The position numbers and the translations under genes are program-made. The notes under the pieces were generated by a model. The model worked only from the letters and a program-made list of their open reading frames with translations. It was not told the DNA's origin and ran no database searches. A stretch of 64,000 nt of DNA, taken from assembly GCA_023663705.1 (NCBI GenBank), contig JAMPGY010000008.1:14622-78621 (forward strand), in the 5' to 3' direction. Of the stretch, positions 16,728 through 25,744 are shown piece by piece; position 1 is the stretch's first letter, and each line of letters starts with the position of its first letter. Source of the DNA: Clostridium sp. (GTDB taxonomy: Bacteria; Bacteroidota; Bacteroidia; Bacteroidales; Bacteroidaceae).

Positions 16728-16862
16728 ATCTGTCACGCAATCCTGTAATTTCGCCGTTCAGAAAGGCGGTTTGGCTCAACATGAATGAAGGCCATACAGA
16801 CTTAAGACGAACAGAGAGCCATTCAACCGGGCTTATCGCAGACCCGTTGGGGTGGTTTTCAT

Positions 16863-18002
16863 TCAGAACGAGTGGAACAGACACCACAGGTAGTAGGCGT
16901 GATAGTCTGATGTGCGGAGCGCCTGCTCCAGTGGACGCAGATGTGGGGCGGGGCAGGGAGGACTGGGGAAATGCCGGTGGAGCAATCGGGCAGTGACCAC
17001 AAACAGGTCGCGGTCCGTTTGGGGAGAACCCAGCGAACGGATGCGGGAGAAGTTGGTGGCGATGTCGGCCAGCACGGTGTTGTAGAGGCGGTTGTCGTGC
17101 GGAATGCCCAGCGTGTGGCAGTCGTCCAGCAGACGCCGTGTCACCCACAGCGCGTCCAGGCAGCGCGGACGGCCTACGGAACTGCGGCTGATGCCTTCGG
17201 AATTGTCGCGGTAGTGATATACGACGGTATCCACCGTGGCCACACGCCGAGCCTGCGGGAATATGATGTAGGGGAGAAGGGTGTCCTCAAACCAATAGTC
17301 CTCGGGGAAATGGACATCTGCAAACAATTGTGCGCGGAACACCTTTCCCCAGGGGTAGCTGTAGAGTACAGTCCAGTCATCGGTGGTGCTGTCGGTGTGG
17401 GCAAAGCGGAAGAACGGAGGTTCTCCGTCGCGGAATCGCTCATATCCGCCCTCGGTGATGTCGGCTCCCGTGGCGATGGCTTTGTCCATCAGGGTGTCTA
17501 TGGCTCCGGGAGCCAGCCGGTCATCGGCATCCAGAAACATGATGTATGGGGCGTGCAGCCGAGACAGTCCGGCATTCCGTGCGCGGGAAAATCCTCCGTT
17601 GGGCTGGTTGATGACGGAGAGTCCGGGTGTGTGGGCGAAATCGTTCAGTATGCGGCGTGTGCCGTCGGTCGACCCGTCGTTAATCACCGTTATGATGACG
17701 CGGTAGCGGCTCTGCCGTCCGGTCACGGAGCGCAGGCATTCGGCGATATAGCGTTCCGCATTGTAGGCGGGGATGATGATCTGCAGGTCCGCCATGTCCG
17801 TGCGGATCGTTTCATTGGCATGCAGACAACTCCGGCCTTGGTCGGGCCACAGACCAAGCAGTTGTGTGCAGGCCCTGTCGGCCGCATCTTGCTCCGTGTC
17901 CACCCGCCTGTGCATCAGCGGAGCCAGCAGGGAGTAGCACAACGCATCGGCATGGAGGCGTCGCGAGCATTTGCGCAGGAAGAGCGGGAGAAACATATCC
18001 AT
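16863..18002 (-). CDS. Family 2 glycosyltransferase
   Basis: 379 residues. From residue 70 it is a typical GT-A family 2 enzyme: LQIIIPAYNAERYIAECLRSV, VINDGSTDGTRR, NGGFSRARNAGLSRLHAPYIMFLDADDRL (the DxD-like DAD). It transfers a sugar to surface glycan; donor and acceptor unknown. The first 69 residues (MDMFLPLFLRK...) are not part of the GT core. I kept the far start because a good promoter predicts transcription from about 18030; the alternative start is ATG 17795. It stands alone, with no polysaccharide cluster around it. Confidence 0.8.
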   Translation of the reverse strand: MDMFLPLFLRKCSRRLHADALCYSLLAPLMHRRVDTEQDAADRACTQLLGLWPDQGRSCLHANETIRTDMADLQIIIPAYNAERYIAECLRSVTGRQSRYRVIITVINDGSTDGTRRILNDFAHTPGLSVINQPNGGFSRARNAGLSRLHAPYIMFLDADDRLAPGAIDTLMDKAIATGADITEGGYERFRDGEPPFFRFAHTDSTTDDWTVLYSYPWGKVFRAQLFADVHFPEDYWFEDTLLPYIIFPQARRVATVDTVVYHYRDNSEGISRSSVGRPRCLDALWVTRRLLDDCHTLGIPHDNRLYNTVLADIATNFSRIRSLGSPQTDRDLFVVTARLLHRHFPSPPCPAPHLRPLEQALRTSDYHAYYLWCLFHSF

Positions 18003-18036
18003 GGCACACTGTGTTCGGAGAGGTGATAAATCTGTG

Positions 18037-18067
18037 CAAAGTTACCATATAAAACGAAGAGTGCAAA
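18037..18067 (-). promoter_or_regulatory. Promoter of the glycosyltransferase gene
   Basis: The minus strand has TTTG (18064-18067), a 19-nt spacer and TAACTTTG (18037-18044). It supports the long glycosyltransferase start at 18002. Confidence 0.7.
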
Positions 18068-18082
18068 AATACGGGAGCGGAC

Positions 18083-18116
18083 TTTGCCGAGAAAGCACAA
18101 TTTTGTCGTATCTTTG
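18083..18116 (+). promoter_or_regulatory. Promoter of the DMP19-like/smpB/metH run
   Basis: TTTG (18083-18086), a 22-nt spacer and TATCTTTG (18109-18116), 20 nt before the ATG at 18136. Divergent from the glycosyltransferase promoter. Confidence 0.65.
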
Positions 18117-18135
18117 CAAGCATCAATAGAATAAG

Positions 18136-18681
18136 ATGAATATGGAAAAGGTGACGGTGCGTATCCCCGAGAAAGAAGTGATTGCTGCTGCGGAGCAGGG
18201 CATGGACGAGTTTTTGCAGGTTTTTGTGGACCATATCCGCAAGGCGGTGGACGGCGAGTTGAATGCCCGCACAATGCCTCTGCTCAACGGCATGCAGATC
18301 TCGTTGCTGGCCTACGTGATGTTTCGCGAGGAGGTTATGGACGGCGGCTTCGTGCAGCTGATACACAACGGCTATGGCCCCTTCATTTTCGACAACCCCT
18401 TTGCCCGCGCCATGCGCGAGATGGGAGCGCCCGACTTCTGCAAGCTGATATACAAGGGCAAGAAGCTCTACGATCAGTATAAGGACGAGCTGACGCGCGA
18501 ATGCAGCGACGAGGAGTTCATGGCTCTGTTTGAGCGGTATGAGAAGTTTGACGATCTGGACGATGCGTTCGTCGTGATGGAAGAGGAAGTGACGGAGGCT
18601 CTGGCTCGTTATGTGGACGGGCATATCGGGCAGTTTGCCGAGATAGAAAAAGAGAATGCCGTGACGGAGATAGAAGAATAA
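18136..18681 (+). CDS. DMP19/DUF4375-like protein
   Basis: 181 residues, acidic, cytosolic and mostly helical. The central part (LLAYVMFREEVMDGGFVQLIHNGYGPFIFDNPFARAMREMGA..., about 53-95) fits the DMP19/DUF4375 family, whose founding Neisseria member is a DNA-mimic protein. Whether this one mimics DNA is unknown; the family is broad. It precedes smpB by 9 bp, so co-transcription is likely, but no functional link is known. Confidence 0.7.
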   Translation: MNMEKVTVRIPEKEVIAAAEQGMDEFLQVFVDHIRKAVDGELNARTMPLLNGMQISLLAYVMFREEVMDGGFVQLIHNGYGPFIFDNPFARAMREMGAPDFCKLIYKGKKLYDQYKDELTRECSDEEFMALFERYEKFDDLDDAFVVMEEEVTEALARYVDGHIGQFAEIEKENAVTEIEE

Positions 18682-18690
18682 GAGAGAACT

Positions 18691-19161
18691 ATGGCAGAGA
18701 AGAAAGTAAAGATAAAGACTGTAAACATAAAGAACCGCAGGGCATCGTTCGACTACCTGCTGATGGACAAATATACGGCGGGTATCGTGCTCACCGGGAC
18801 GGAAATCAAATCCATTCGGGCGGGTAAGGCCAGTCTGGTGGATACCTTTTGCTTCATCCACAACGGAGAGGTGTGGGTGAAAAACATGTATGTGGCCGAA
18901 TATTCCTACGGGTCGTACAACAATCATGCGGCGCGGCGGGATCGCAAGCTATTGCTCAACCGCAGGGAAATACAGAAAATACAGCAGGCCACCAAGACAC
19001 CGGGCTACACCCTGGTGCCCACGCTCCTGTTTATCGACGAGAACGGGCGTGCCAAACTGGATGTGTACCTCTGCCGGGGTAAAAAGGAATACGATAAGCG
19101 CGAGACGCTGAAGGAAAAACAGGATCGTCGCGAAATGGACAGACAGATAAAGCGGTATTGA
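18691..19161 (+). CDS. smpB: SsrA-binding protein SmpB
   Basis: 156 residues. SmpB brings tmRNA to stalled ribosomes for trans-translation. The family segments are seen: [41 protein letters not shown] (10-50), a [21 protein letters not shown] stretch and a basic tail ([16 protein letters not shown]) that enters the decoding centre. The TGA stop overlaps the metH ATG by one base. The tmRNA gene itself was not found in the window. Confidence 0.95.
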   Translation: MAEKKVKIKTVNIKNRRASFDYLLMDKYTAGIVLTGTEIKSIRAGKASLVDTFCFIHNGEVWVKNMYVAEYSYGSYNNHAARRDRKLLLNRREIQKIQQATKTPGYTLVPTLLFIDENGRAKLDVYLCRGKKEYDKRETLKEKQDRREMDRQIKRY

Positions 19162-21911
19162 TGGAACTACGGGATATTATCAGGGAGCGTATCCTTGTGC
19201 TGGACGGCGCGATGGGCACGCTCATTCAGCAATATGGACTGAGTGAGGACGACTTTCGCGGAGAACGGTTCGCCGGCCTGCCCGGACAGATGAAAGGCAA
19301 CAACGACATGCTGTGTCTCACCCGTCCGGACGTAATAGGCGACATACACCGCCGCTATCTGGCGGCCGGTTCCGACATCATCGAGACCAACACGTTCAGC
19401 GCCCAGCGCATCTCCATGGCCGACTACGGACTGGAGGCTTATTGCCGCGAGATTAATCTGGCTGCCTGCCGCTTGGCGCGCGGGCAGGCCGATGCTTTCT
19501 CCACGGCAGAGCGTCCGCGTTTTGTGGCCGGTTCGGTGGGACCCACCAACAAGGCCTGCTCGCTCAGTCCGGATGTGGAGAATCCCGCGTTGCGCTCCAT
19601 TACGTTCGACGAGTTGGCCGAGGCCTACACCGAACAGATGGAGGCTCTGCTGGAAGGGGGTGTGGACGCGCTGCTGATAGAGACTATCTTTGACACGCTC
19701 AATGCCAAGGCGGCCCTGTGGGCGGCCGAGGAGGCCATGCAGCGACGGGGAAGACGCGTGCCCCTGATGCTGTCCGTGACGGTTTCGGACAAAGGCGGAC
19801 GCACGCTTTCCGGTCAGACGTTGGAGGCTTTTGTAGCTTCGGTGGCTCATGCCGATGTGTTCAGCATCGGACTGAACTGCTCGTTCGGGGCGCGGGATAT
19901 GAAACCGGCGCTGCAAACGCTGGCCCGCACTGCACCTTATTACATATCGGCCTATCCCAATGCCGGACTGCCCAACAGTATGGGGCAGTATGACCAGACG
20001 CCCGGGATGATGGCGGAGGAGATACGTGAATTTATCGATGAAGGGCTGGTGAATATCGTGGGCGGTTGCTGTGGTACGACGGATGAACACATCGCGACCT
20101 ATGCCCCTTTGGTGAGTGGTGCGGAGCCGCATGTGCCGGTTGCCCGTCCGCCCTATCTGTGGCTGAGCGGTTTGGAACGTATGGAATTGACGCCTGAAGT
20201 CGGATTTGTGAATGTGGGCGAGCGGTGCAATGTAGCCGGAAGCCGCAAGTTCCTGCGGCTTATCAAAGAGAAAAACTATGAAGAGGCGCTGAGTATTGCC
20301 CGCAGGCAGGTGGAGGACGGTGCCATGGTGATAGATATCAATATGGACGACGGGCTGCTGGACACGCAGGCCGAGATGGTGAACTTCCTCAACCTGATGG
20401 GGGCGGAACCCGAGATAGCCCGCGTGCCGGTGATGATAGACTCGTCCAAGTGGGACGTGCTGGAGGCCGGACTGAAATGTGTGCAGGGAAAGTGTATCGT
20501 CAACTCCCTGTCGCTGAAGGAAGGCGAGAAACTGTTCCTGCAACGTGCACGCAAGGTGCGGCGGCTCGGTGCGGCTATAATAGTAATGGCTTTTGACGAA
20601 CGCGGACAGGCCGACACCTACGAGCGTAAGGTGGAAGTGTGCGGCCGTGCCTACCGTCTGCTGACGGAGCAGGCAGGCTTTAATCCCTGCGATATTATTT
20701 TCGATCCCAACGTGCTGGCCGTGGCCACAGGCATGGAGGAACACAACAACTATGCCGTGGACTTCATCCGGGCCACGGGATGGATACGGCGCAACCTGCC
20801 CGGCGCCCACGTGAGCGGCGGAGTGAGCAACCTGTCCTTTTCGTTGCGCGGCAACAACTACATACGCGAAGCCATGCACGCCGTGTTCCTCTATCACGCC
20901 GGACGCGAGGGGATGGATATGGGCATCGTGAATCCCTCGGCATCGGTGATGTATGGCGACATTCCGTCCCACGTGCTGGAGTGTGTGGAGGATGTGGTGC
21001 TCAACCGCCGTTCCGATGCGGCGGAACGCCTGATAGAGTTGGCTGACCGCATGAAAGCCGAGGCTGCCCAGGTTGCGGGAGCGGACACGGCCGGGACGCA
21101 GCATGCCGACACCTGGCGCGACCGGCCGGTAGACGAGCGCCTGCAGCACGCCCTCATCAAGGGGGTGACCGACTATCTGGAGGCCGACCTGGCCGAGGCC
21201 TCGTCGTTGTATGCCCATGCCGTGGACATCATCGAGGGACCGTTGATGGCGGGCATGAACCGTGTGGGGGCACTGTTTGGCGAGGGTAAGATGTTCCTGC
21301 CTCAGGTGGTGAAGACGGCCCGCACGATGAAGCGTGCCGTGGGCATCCTGCAACCGCAGATAGAGCGCGAGAAGCAACCCGGCGCAGCCAAGGCCGGCAA
21401 GATGCTGGTGGCCACGGTGAAGGGCGATGTGCACGACATCGGCAAGAACATCGTGTCGGTGGTGATGGCCTGCAACGGATTTGATATTATCGACTTGGGC
21501 GTGATGGTGCCGGCTGAGGAGATTGTGCGGTGTGCGCTGGAGGAGAAGCCTGATGTGATCGGGCTGAGCGGACTCATCACGCCGAGTCTGGAGGAGATGG
21601 TGCATGTGGTGCGCGAACTCAGCAAGGCCGGCATTGCGGTGCCCGTGCTGATTGGCGGCGCCACCACCAGCCGTCTGCACACGGCGCTGAAGATAGCACC
21701 TGCCTATGACGGGCCTGTGGCTTGGGTGAAAGACGCCTCGCAAAACGCGCCCCTGGCCACCCGGCTCATCCGGCCGGAGAGCGCCGGTCAGGCCATTGCT
21801 GAATTGCAAAGCGAGCAGCAGCGCCTGGTGGCCGGTAGTACTCCACAGGCCGCCGGGCAACCTCTGCCGATAGAGGAGGCCCGTAACCGCCGCCTCAACC
21901 TGTTTGATTGA
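19161..21911 (+). CDS. metH: Cobalamin-dependent methionine synthase, lacking reactivation domain
   Basis: 916 residues from the ATG at 19161, which overlaps the smpB stop. It methylates homocysteine using methyltetrahydrofolate and cobalamin. Domains: homocysteine-binding barrel (about 1-320, zinc Cys in LNCSFG and GGCCGTTDEH), pterin-binding domain (about 340-620, VGERCNVAGSRKF), helical cap (about 650-740), and B12-binding Rossmann domain with the DVHDIGKN signature (His about residue 758). The usual C-terminal ~330-residue AdoMet-activation domain is absent; the protein ends soon after the B12 domain. Confidence 0.95.
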   Translation: MELRDIIRERILVLDGAMGTLIQQYGLSEDDFRGERFAGLPGQMKGNNDMLCLTRPDVIGDIHRRYLAAGSDIIETNTFSAQRISMADYGLEAYCREINLAACRLARGQADAFSTAERPRFVAGSVGPTNKACSLSPDVENPALRSITFDELAEAYTEQMEALLEGGVDALLIETIFDTLNAKAALWAAEEAMQRRGRRVPLMLSVTVSDKGGRTLSGQTLEAFVASVAHADVFSIGLNCSFGARDMKPALQTLARTAPYYISAYPNAGLPNSMGQYDQTPGMMAEEIREFIDEGLVNIVGGCCGTTDEHIATYAPLVSGAEPHVPVARPPYLWLSGLERMELTPEVGFVNVGERCNVAGSRKFLRLIKEKNYEEALSIARRQVEDGAMVIDINMDDGLLDTQAEMVNFLNLMGAEPEIARVPVMIDSSKWDVLEAGLKCVQGKCIVNSLSLKEGEKLFLQRARKVRRLGAAIIVMAFDERGQADTYERKVEVCGRAYRLLTEQAGFNPCDIIFDPNVLAVATGMEEHNNYAVDFIRATGWIRRNLPGAHVSGGVSNLSFSLRGNNYIREAMHAVFLYHAGREGMDMGIVNPSASVMYGDIPSHVLECVEDVVLNRRSDAAERLIELADRMKAEAAQVAGADTAGTQHADTWRDRPVDERLQHALIKGVTDYLEADLAEASSLYAHAVDIIEGPLMAGMNRVGALFGEGKMFLPQVVKTARTMKRAVGILQPQIEREKQPGAAKAGKMLVATVKGDVHDIGKNIVSVVMACNGFDIIDLGVMVPAEEIVRCALEEKPDVIGLSGLITPSLEEMVHVVRELSKAGIAVPVLIGGATTSRLHTALKIAPAYDGPVAWVKDASQNAPLATRLIRPESAGQAIAELQSEQQRLVAGSTPQAAGQPLPIEEARNRRLNLFD

Positions 21912-22032
21912 ATGACGTCTGCCGCTGTTGTGGAACATGGGTGTCCGCAACGGCGGCAGGGCGAATGAAATTTTTGTTTACGGACGCGGCCGGACGTGGT
22001 CGTCCGACAGCTAAATAAAAAGCCGTAGATGC

Positions 22033-22063
22033 TTGTTTATTTGTCTGTTTTTAGATACATTTG
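22033..22063 (+). promoter_or_regulatory. Promoter of the C10 protease gene
   Basis: TTG (22033-22035), a 20-nt spacer and TACATTTG (22056-22063). Transcription would begin near 22070, which rules out the earlier ATGs and fits the start at 22120. Confidence 0.75.
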
Positions 22064-22119
22064 CAGACATCAAAACACAAAATATACAAACCGATTTTAT
22101 CAAAAACACTTTATCAGAC

Positions 22120-25100
22120 ATGAAAAACGTATACCTGTTATTGTGCTTGTGGATGACGGGAACCGCTTGTGTGGCAGAACCCATTCATCTGAAGAGAGCC
22201 AAGCAAATAGCCGCCGGCTACACGAAGGGTGAGGTGGCGTTGCGCAACGTGGGTGCTCCGCATCGGGCCGAATCTACGGCCGACGAGGAGAACGAATACC
22301 AACCGCTGTATGTGTTCAACCGTGGCAACGGCGAGGGCTTTGTCATCGTGTCGGGCGACGACCGCATGCCCGAGGTGTTGGGCATTACCGATACGGGCGA
22401 CTTTGTGGAGTCCGACATGCCGCCGGCCTTGCTGGACATGCTGGCCGGATACCGCGCCACGGTGGAAGCGTTGCAGAGCGGAGGGCACACCTCGGCTGGA
22501 GCGGCGGTGAGAGCTGTGGAGGGACGCACGGATATCGCCCCCCTAATCCAGACCCATTGGCATCAGACGGCGCCTTACAATAACCGTTGTCCCATGATTG
22601 TGACGAACGGCAGCGGGCGTTCGCTCACCGGATGTACGGCTACGGCCGCCTCGCAGATTGTTTATTATTGGCGTCGCGACTGCAACGATCGCACGCAGTC
22701 GGCCACGCCCACCTACTCCTACGGGGATGCACCCGTGACGGAATCGGTGCCGGCGGGAACCCCGCTCAAGTGGGACTTGATGCAACTGTCCTACGGCTCG
22801 TCCTATCCGGCCGAGATGGGCGATGCCGTGGCCACACTGATGCTTGTCACCGGCACCACGCTGTGGCAGACCTATGGCAGTTCCACTTCAGGCGAGTTGC
22901 CCAAACTGCTTCCCGTGTTTAACGGACAGTACGGTCTCAACGCCACCCATGCCTACAAGTCGGGGTATTCCACATCGGCTTGGGAAAAACTGATTTACGA
23001 TGATCTGGCCGAAGGACATCCGATCGAATACGCCGGCACGCATCCCAGCAATGGAGGGCATGCCATCGTGCTGGACGGCTATCGGGCGGCCGACAACCTG
23101 TTTCATTTCAATTTCGGTTGGGGAGGTCAGGGAGATGGGTATTATACGCTTGATGATGCTGATGGAGTGAGTGGATTCAGTCAGTATCAGAACATGGTGT
23201 ACAAGATTTCGCCCAAGCGTCTGAACCTGTCGGGACAGATTGTGACCGAGCGCCTGATACGAAACACCACGAACACGATACGCGTGCAACTGACCAACAA
23301 CAGTTCGCTGCCCTACAGCGGAGTCTATCTTTTCTGTCTGACGGGTAGCACCAAACCCTCCGGCATCAGCAAAGCCACCCGTTCCAACGTGAAGACGGTG
23401 GTTCCTGTGGGGCAGACCACGACGGTGGATTTTGAATACAATCCTCCTTCGGCCTCGGATTACACCCTCTATCTTGTGGACAAAAACAATCGTGTGTTGG
23501 CTCAGCGGACGATAACGCCCGAAGCCAGTGTGCCTGCACTGACATTGGAGGCTTTCGGTGTGAACACCAACGGCGAGTTCACGACAGAGACTCTCATGGA
23601 GAACGGAACTGACGTGGAGCGCACCTTCGCAGTGGTGCAGTATACCGATGCCGTGGTGAGCGCCCGCATGCAAAACAGTGCTGCAGCCACCTATTGCGAA
23701 CCGGGTGTACGCTGTTTCCTCCATGCCTACAATGCCGGAAGCGGACAGTTCGAACAAGTGAAGAGCAACATTCAGTCCACTACAGGGTTCGAACCGGGCG
23801 CTGCACAGACCGTGAAGTTCTCCTTCACCAATCTGGACACCGGAAAACTCTATAAGGCACGCCTGTCGGATGTCATTACCAACAACATCGGCTACACCAT
23901 CGATTGTTCGCAGGTGGATACCGTGGTCTACTTCCGTGTGGCGGCATCGAGCCTGCAGGTGGTAGCCAACGCCGGTGGTGAGATGAAGCTGGAGGGCAAA
24001 TGGAATGCAGCCGCATTCCGCAAACTGTCGACCGATGCCTCTGTGTGCCGCTACGACCTGACTGCAGTGGAGGGTGTGAACGAACAGCCCGAGGCGGCCA
24101 ATCTGAATGCCTTGTTCTATGTGGCGGACGATGCTCCGGTGACGGGCAACAACATCATCCGTGGCGGTGTGTGCGACAACCTGTTGTTGCAGCCCGGTCA
24201 CGACTTTGTTCCGCGTGGTGATTTCCGTGCGCGTCAGGCCGTTTATCTCCACCAGCGTTCTTCCGCCCGGTGGAATACGCTCGTGTTGCCCTTCGATTGC
24301 GATGTGCCCCGAGGCGTGATGGCCCGTCGTGTCACCCGTTTGTTCCTGTCCTACATCTACGAGTGCGACAGCATGAACGTGACTCTGAAGAGCGGCACAC
24401 CTTATTTATATATGACGAGCGCGCCCGGTCACGACCGGTTCACGGCATCCGATGTTGTGGTGAGCGTCAATGTGAAGAGCGAAGCTACCGACTCCATGCG
24501 GGGCACGTTTGTCAACCGCATGGCTGAAAGCGGCATGTATGTGTTGCCGGCGGAGGGAGACGACCAATCCTTTGCAGCGGCCGCAGCGGGTAGTGTCATT
24601 CCCGCTCTGACCGCTTATCTTGACTACACACGTGCGGTAACGTCTTCCAGCTATCCCTACCGGCAGAAGGATCAGCAGACCCGGCTCTTGGCACAGACCA
24701 TCAGCGAGGCCTACGAACAACTGACGCAGTCGGGCTCCGCAGCACCGACTGATGCTTTGAGGGAGTTTGAAACTGCCATCGATGAGGCCGAACAGGTATT
24801 CACCGATCAGCCGGAGATGGTGGATATACGCACGGCACAGCGTGCACTGGCCGAGGCCATCGACCAATTCCGCATGACGGGTGCGCCTGTGCAGGATGGA
24901 GAAATCAATCTTACATCGCTGCTCGTGAATCCCTCTTTCGAGACGGGGAACCTGAACGGATGGGACGCCGGGCAGGGCGGAGGCAATCCTTCGGCCAGCC
25001 GTATCACCTCTCTGCTGGCCAACTACATGAGCGGTGCTGACGGCAGTTATGTGCTCTATGCCCCGCTGAGCGGAGGCGCCAGTGCTGTGGTGAGCCAGAC

Positions 25101-25566
25101 GGTGGAAGGATTAGATAACGGTACTTATCGCGTGGTGGCCGGCGTGGCCTCGGAAACGGGCAACACGGTGACCCTCTTTGCCAACGGCAGTGAGACGGCT
25201 ACGGTGATAGACGACTTCGGCCCCATGTATCTCCACGAGGCCGAACTGCAGGACGTGGAGGTGACCGACGGTACATTGACGGTGGGTGTGCGCTGTCAGG
25301 GCAGTTGGTACAAGGCCGACCACTTCCGACTTTACCGCACGGATGTGGTGACGGGCATCCGCGAGACAACGTCGGCCGGCGATGACCTCCGTGTGACAGG
25401 CGGACGCGGCTGCATCCGTATGGAAAGCGCCACTATGCAGCGGGTGCGCATCTATAACCTGTCGGGCTACCTGATTGGCGAATGCAGTGTGAGCGGAACC
25501 AAAACTGTCGGTGGACTACCCGCCGGTGTGTATGTGGTGAACCACCGCAAGGTAGCCGTGCAGTAG
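22120..25566 (+). CDS. Large secreted C10-family (streptopain-like) cysteine protease
   Basis: 1148 residues. A signal peptide (MKNVYLLLCLWMTGTACVA) is followed by a Spi-type prodomain (about 25-140, with GFVIVSGDDRMPEVLGITDTG) and a C10 catalytic domain. The nucleophile Cys is residue 172 in LTGCTATAASQIVYYW; the His is residue 314 in NGGHAIVLDGY, followed by FHFNFGWGGQGDGYYTL. Then come Ig-like stretches, a FIVAR-type helical repeat (about 850-925), a galactose-binding-like module (VNPSFETGNLNGW) and a C-terminal tail ending ...GLPAGVYVVNHRKVAVQ, similar to surface-sorting tails. Probably surface-anchored or secreted. The start fits the promoter at 22033-22063. Confidence 0.9.
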   Translation: MKNVYLLLCLWMTGTACVAEPIHLKRAKQIAAGYTKGEVALRNVGAPHRAESTADEENEYQPLYVFNRGNGEGFVIVSGDDRMPEVLGITDTGDFVESDMPPALLDMLAGYRATVEALQSGGHTSAGAAVRAVEGRTDIAPLIQTHWHQTAPYNNRCPMIVTNGSGRSLTGCTATAASQIVYYWRRDCNDRTQSATPTYSYGDAPVTESVPAGTPLKWDLMQLSYGSSYPAEMGDAVATLMLVTGTTLWQTYGSSTSGELPKLLPVFNGQYGLNATHAYKSGYSTSAWEKLIYDDLAEGHPIEYAGTHPSNGGHAIVLDGYRAADNLFHFNFGWGGQGDGYYTLDDADGVSGFSQYQNMVYKISPKRLNLSGQIVTERLIRNTTNTIRVQLTNNSSLPYSGVYLFCLTGSTKPSGISKATRSNVKTVVPVGQTTTVDFEYNPPSASDYTLYLVDKNNRVLAQRTITPEASVPALTLEAFGVNTNGEFTTETLMENGTDVERTFAVVQYTDAVVSARMQNSAAATYCEPGVRCFLHAYNAGSGQFEQVKSNIQSTTGFEPGAAQTVKFSFTNLDTGKLYKARLSDVITNNIGYTIDCSQVDTVVYFRVAASSLQVVANAGGEMKLEGKWNAAAFRKLSTDASVCRYDLTAVEGVNEQPEAANLNALFYVADDAPVTGNNIIRGGVCDNLLLQPGHDFVPRGDFRARQAVYLHQRSSARWNTLVLPFDCDVPRGVMARRVTRLFLSYIYECDSMNVTLKSGTPYLYMTSAPGHDRFTASDVVVSVNVKSEATDSMRGTFVNRMAESGMYVLPAEGDDQSFAAAAAGSVIPALTAYLDYTRAVTSSSYPYRQKDQQTRLLAQTISEAYEQLTQSGSAAPTDALREFETAIDEAEQVFTDQPEMVDIRTAQRALAEAIDQFRMTGAPVQDGEINLTSLLVNPSFETGNLNGWDAGQGGGNPSASRITSLLANYMSGADGSYVLYAPLSGGASAVVSQTVEGLDNGTYRVVAGVASETGNTVTLFANGSETATVIDDFGPMYLHEAELQDVEVTDGTLTVGVRCQGSWYKADHFRLYRTDVVTGIRETTSAGDDLRVTGGRGCIRMESATMQRVRIYNLSGYLIGECSVSGTKTVGGLPAGVYVVNHRKVAVQ

Positions 25567-25576
25567 CCTCTATTGT

Positions 25577-25672
25577 AATTCGTAATGCTTAATTCATAAT
25601 TCATGGTTGGTATAGGGATGAGTGTCCCGTCTGCCTGCGAAACTATGAATTATGAATTAAGCATTATGAATT
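25577..25672. repeat. AT-rich inverted repeat, arms ~29 bp
   Basis: AATGCTTAATTCATAATTCAT in the left arm (25577-25605) pairs with its complement in the right arm (25643-25672), separated by ~37 bp. It lies between the C10 protease stop and the ABC-F promoter. It may terminate transcription, but arm length and composition also fit a dispersed intergenic palindrome. Confidence 0.75.
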
Positions 25673-25717
25673 CGTAATTATGATTTCCCTTTCTGAATTG
25701 TTTTCGTTTTTTTATTC

Positions 25718-25725
25718 TAATTTTG
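25718..25725 (+). promoter_or_regulatory. -7 promoter box of the ABC-F gene
   Basis: TAATTTTG lies 20 nt before the TTG start codon at 25745, with a TTG 17 nt further upstream. Confidence 0.55.
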
Positions 25726-25744
25726 CACTCAAAACGAGAACACA

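Noticed and set aside
19167..21950. 927-residue minus-strand ORF across metH
   Set aside because: Shadow of metH on the antisense strand caused by codon bias; no domain and no promoter. metH is clear on the plus strand.
22033..22119. Earlier start for the C10 protease
   Set aside because: These codons lie across the promoter and would destroy the signal peptide.
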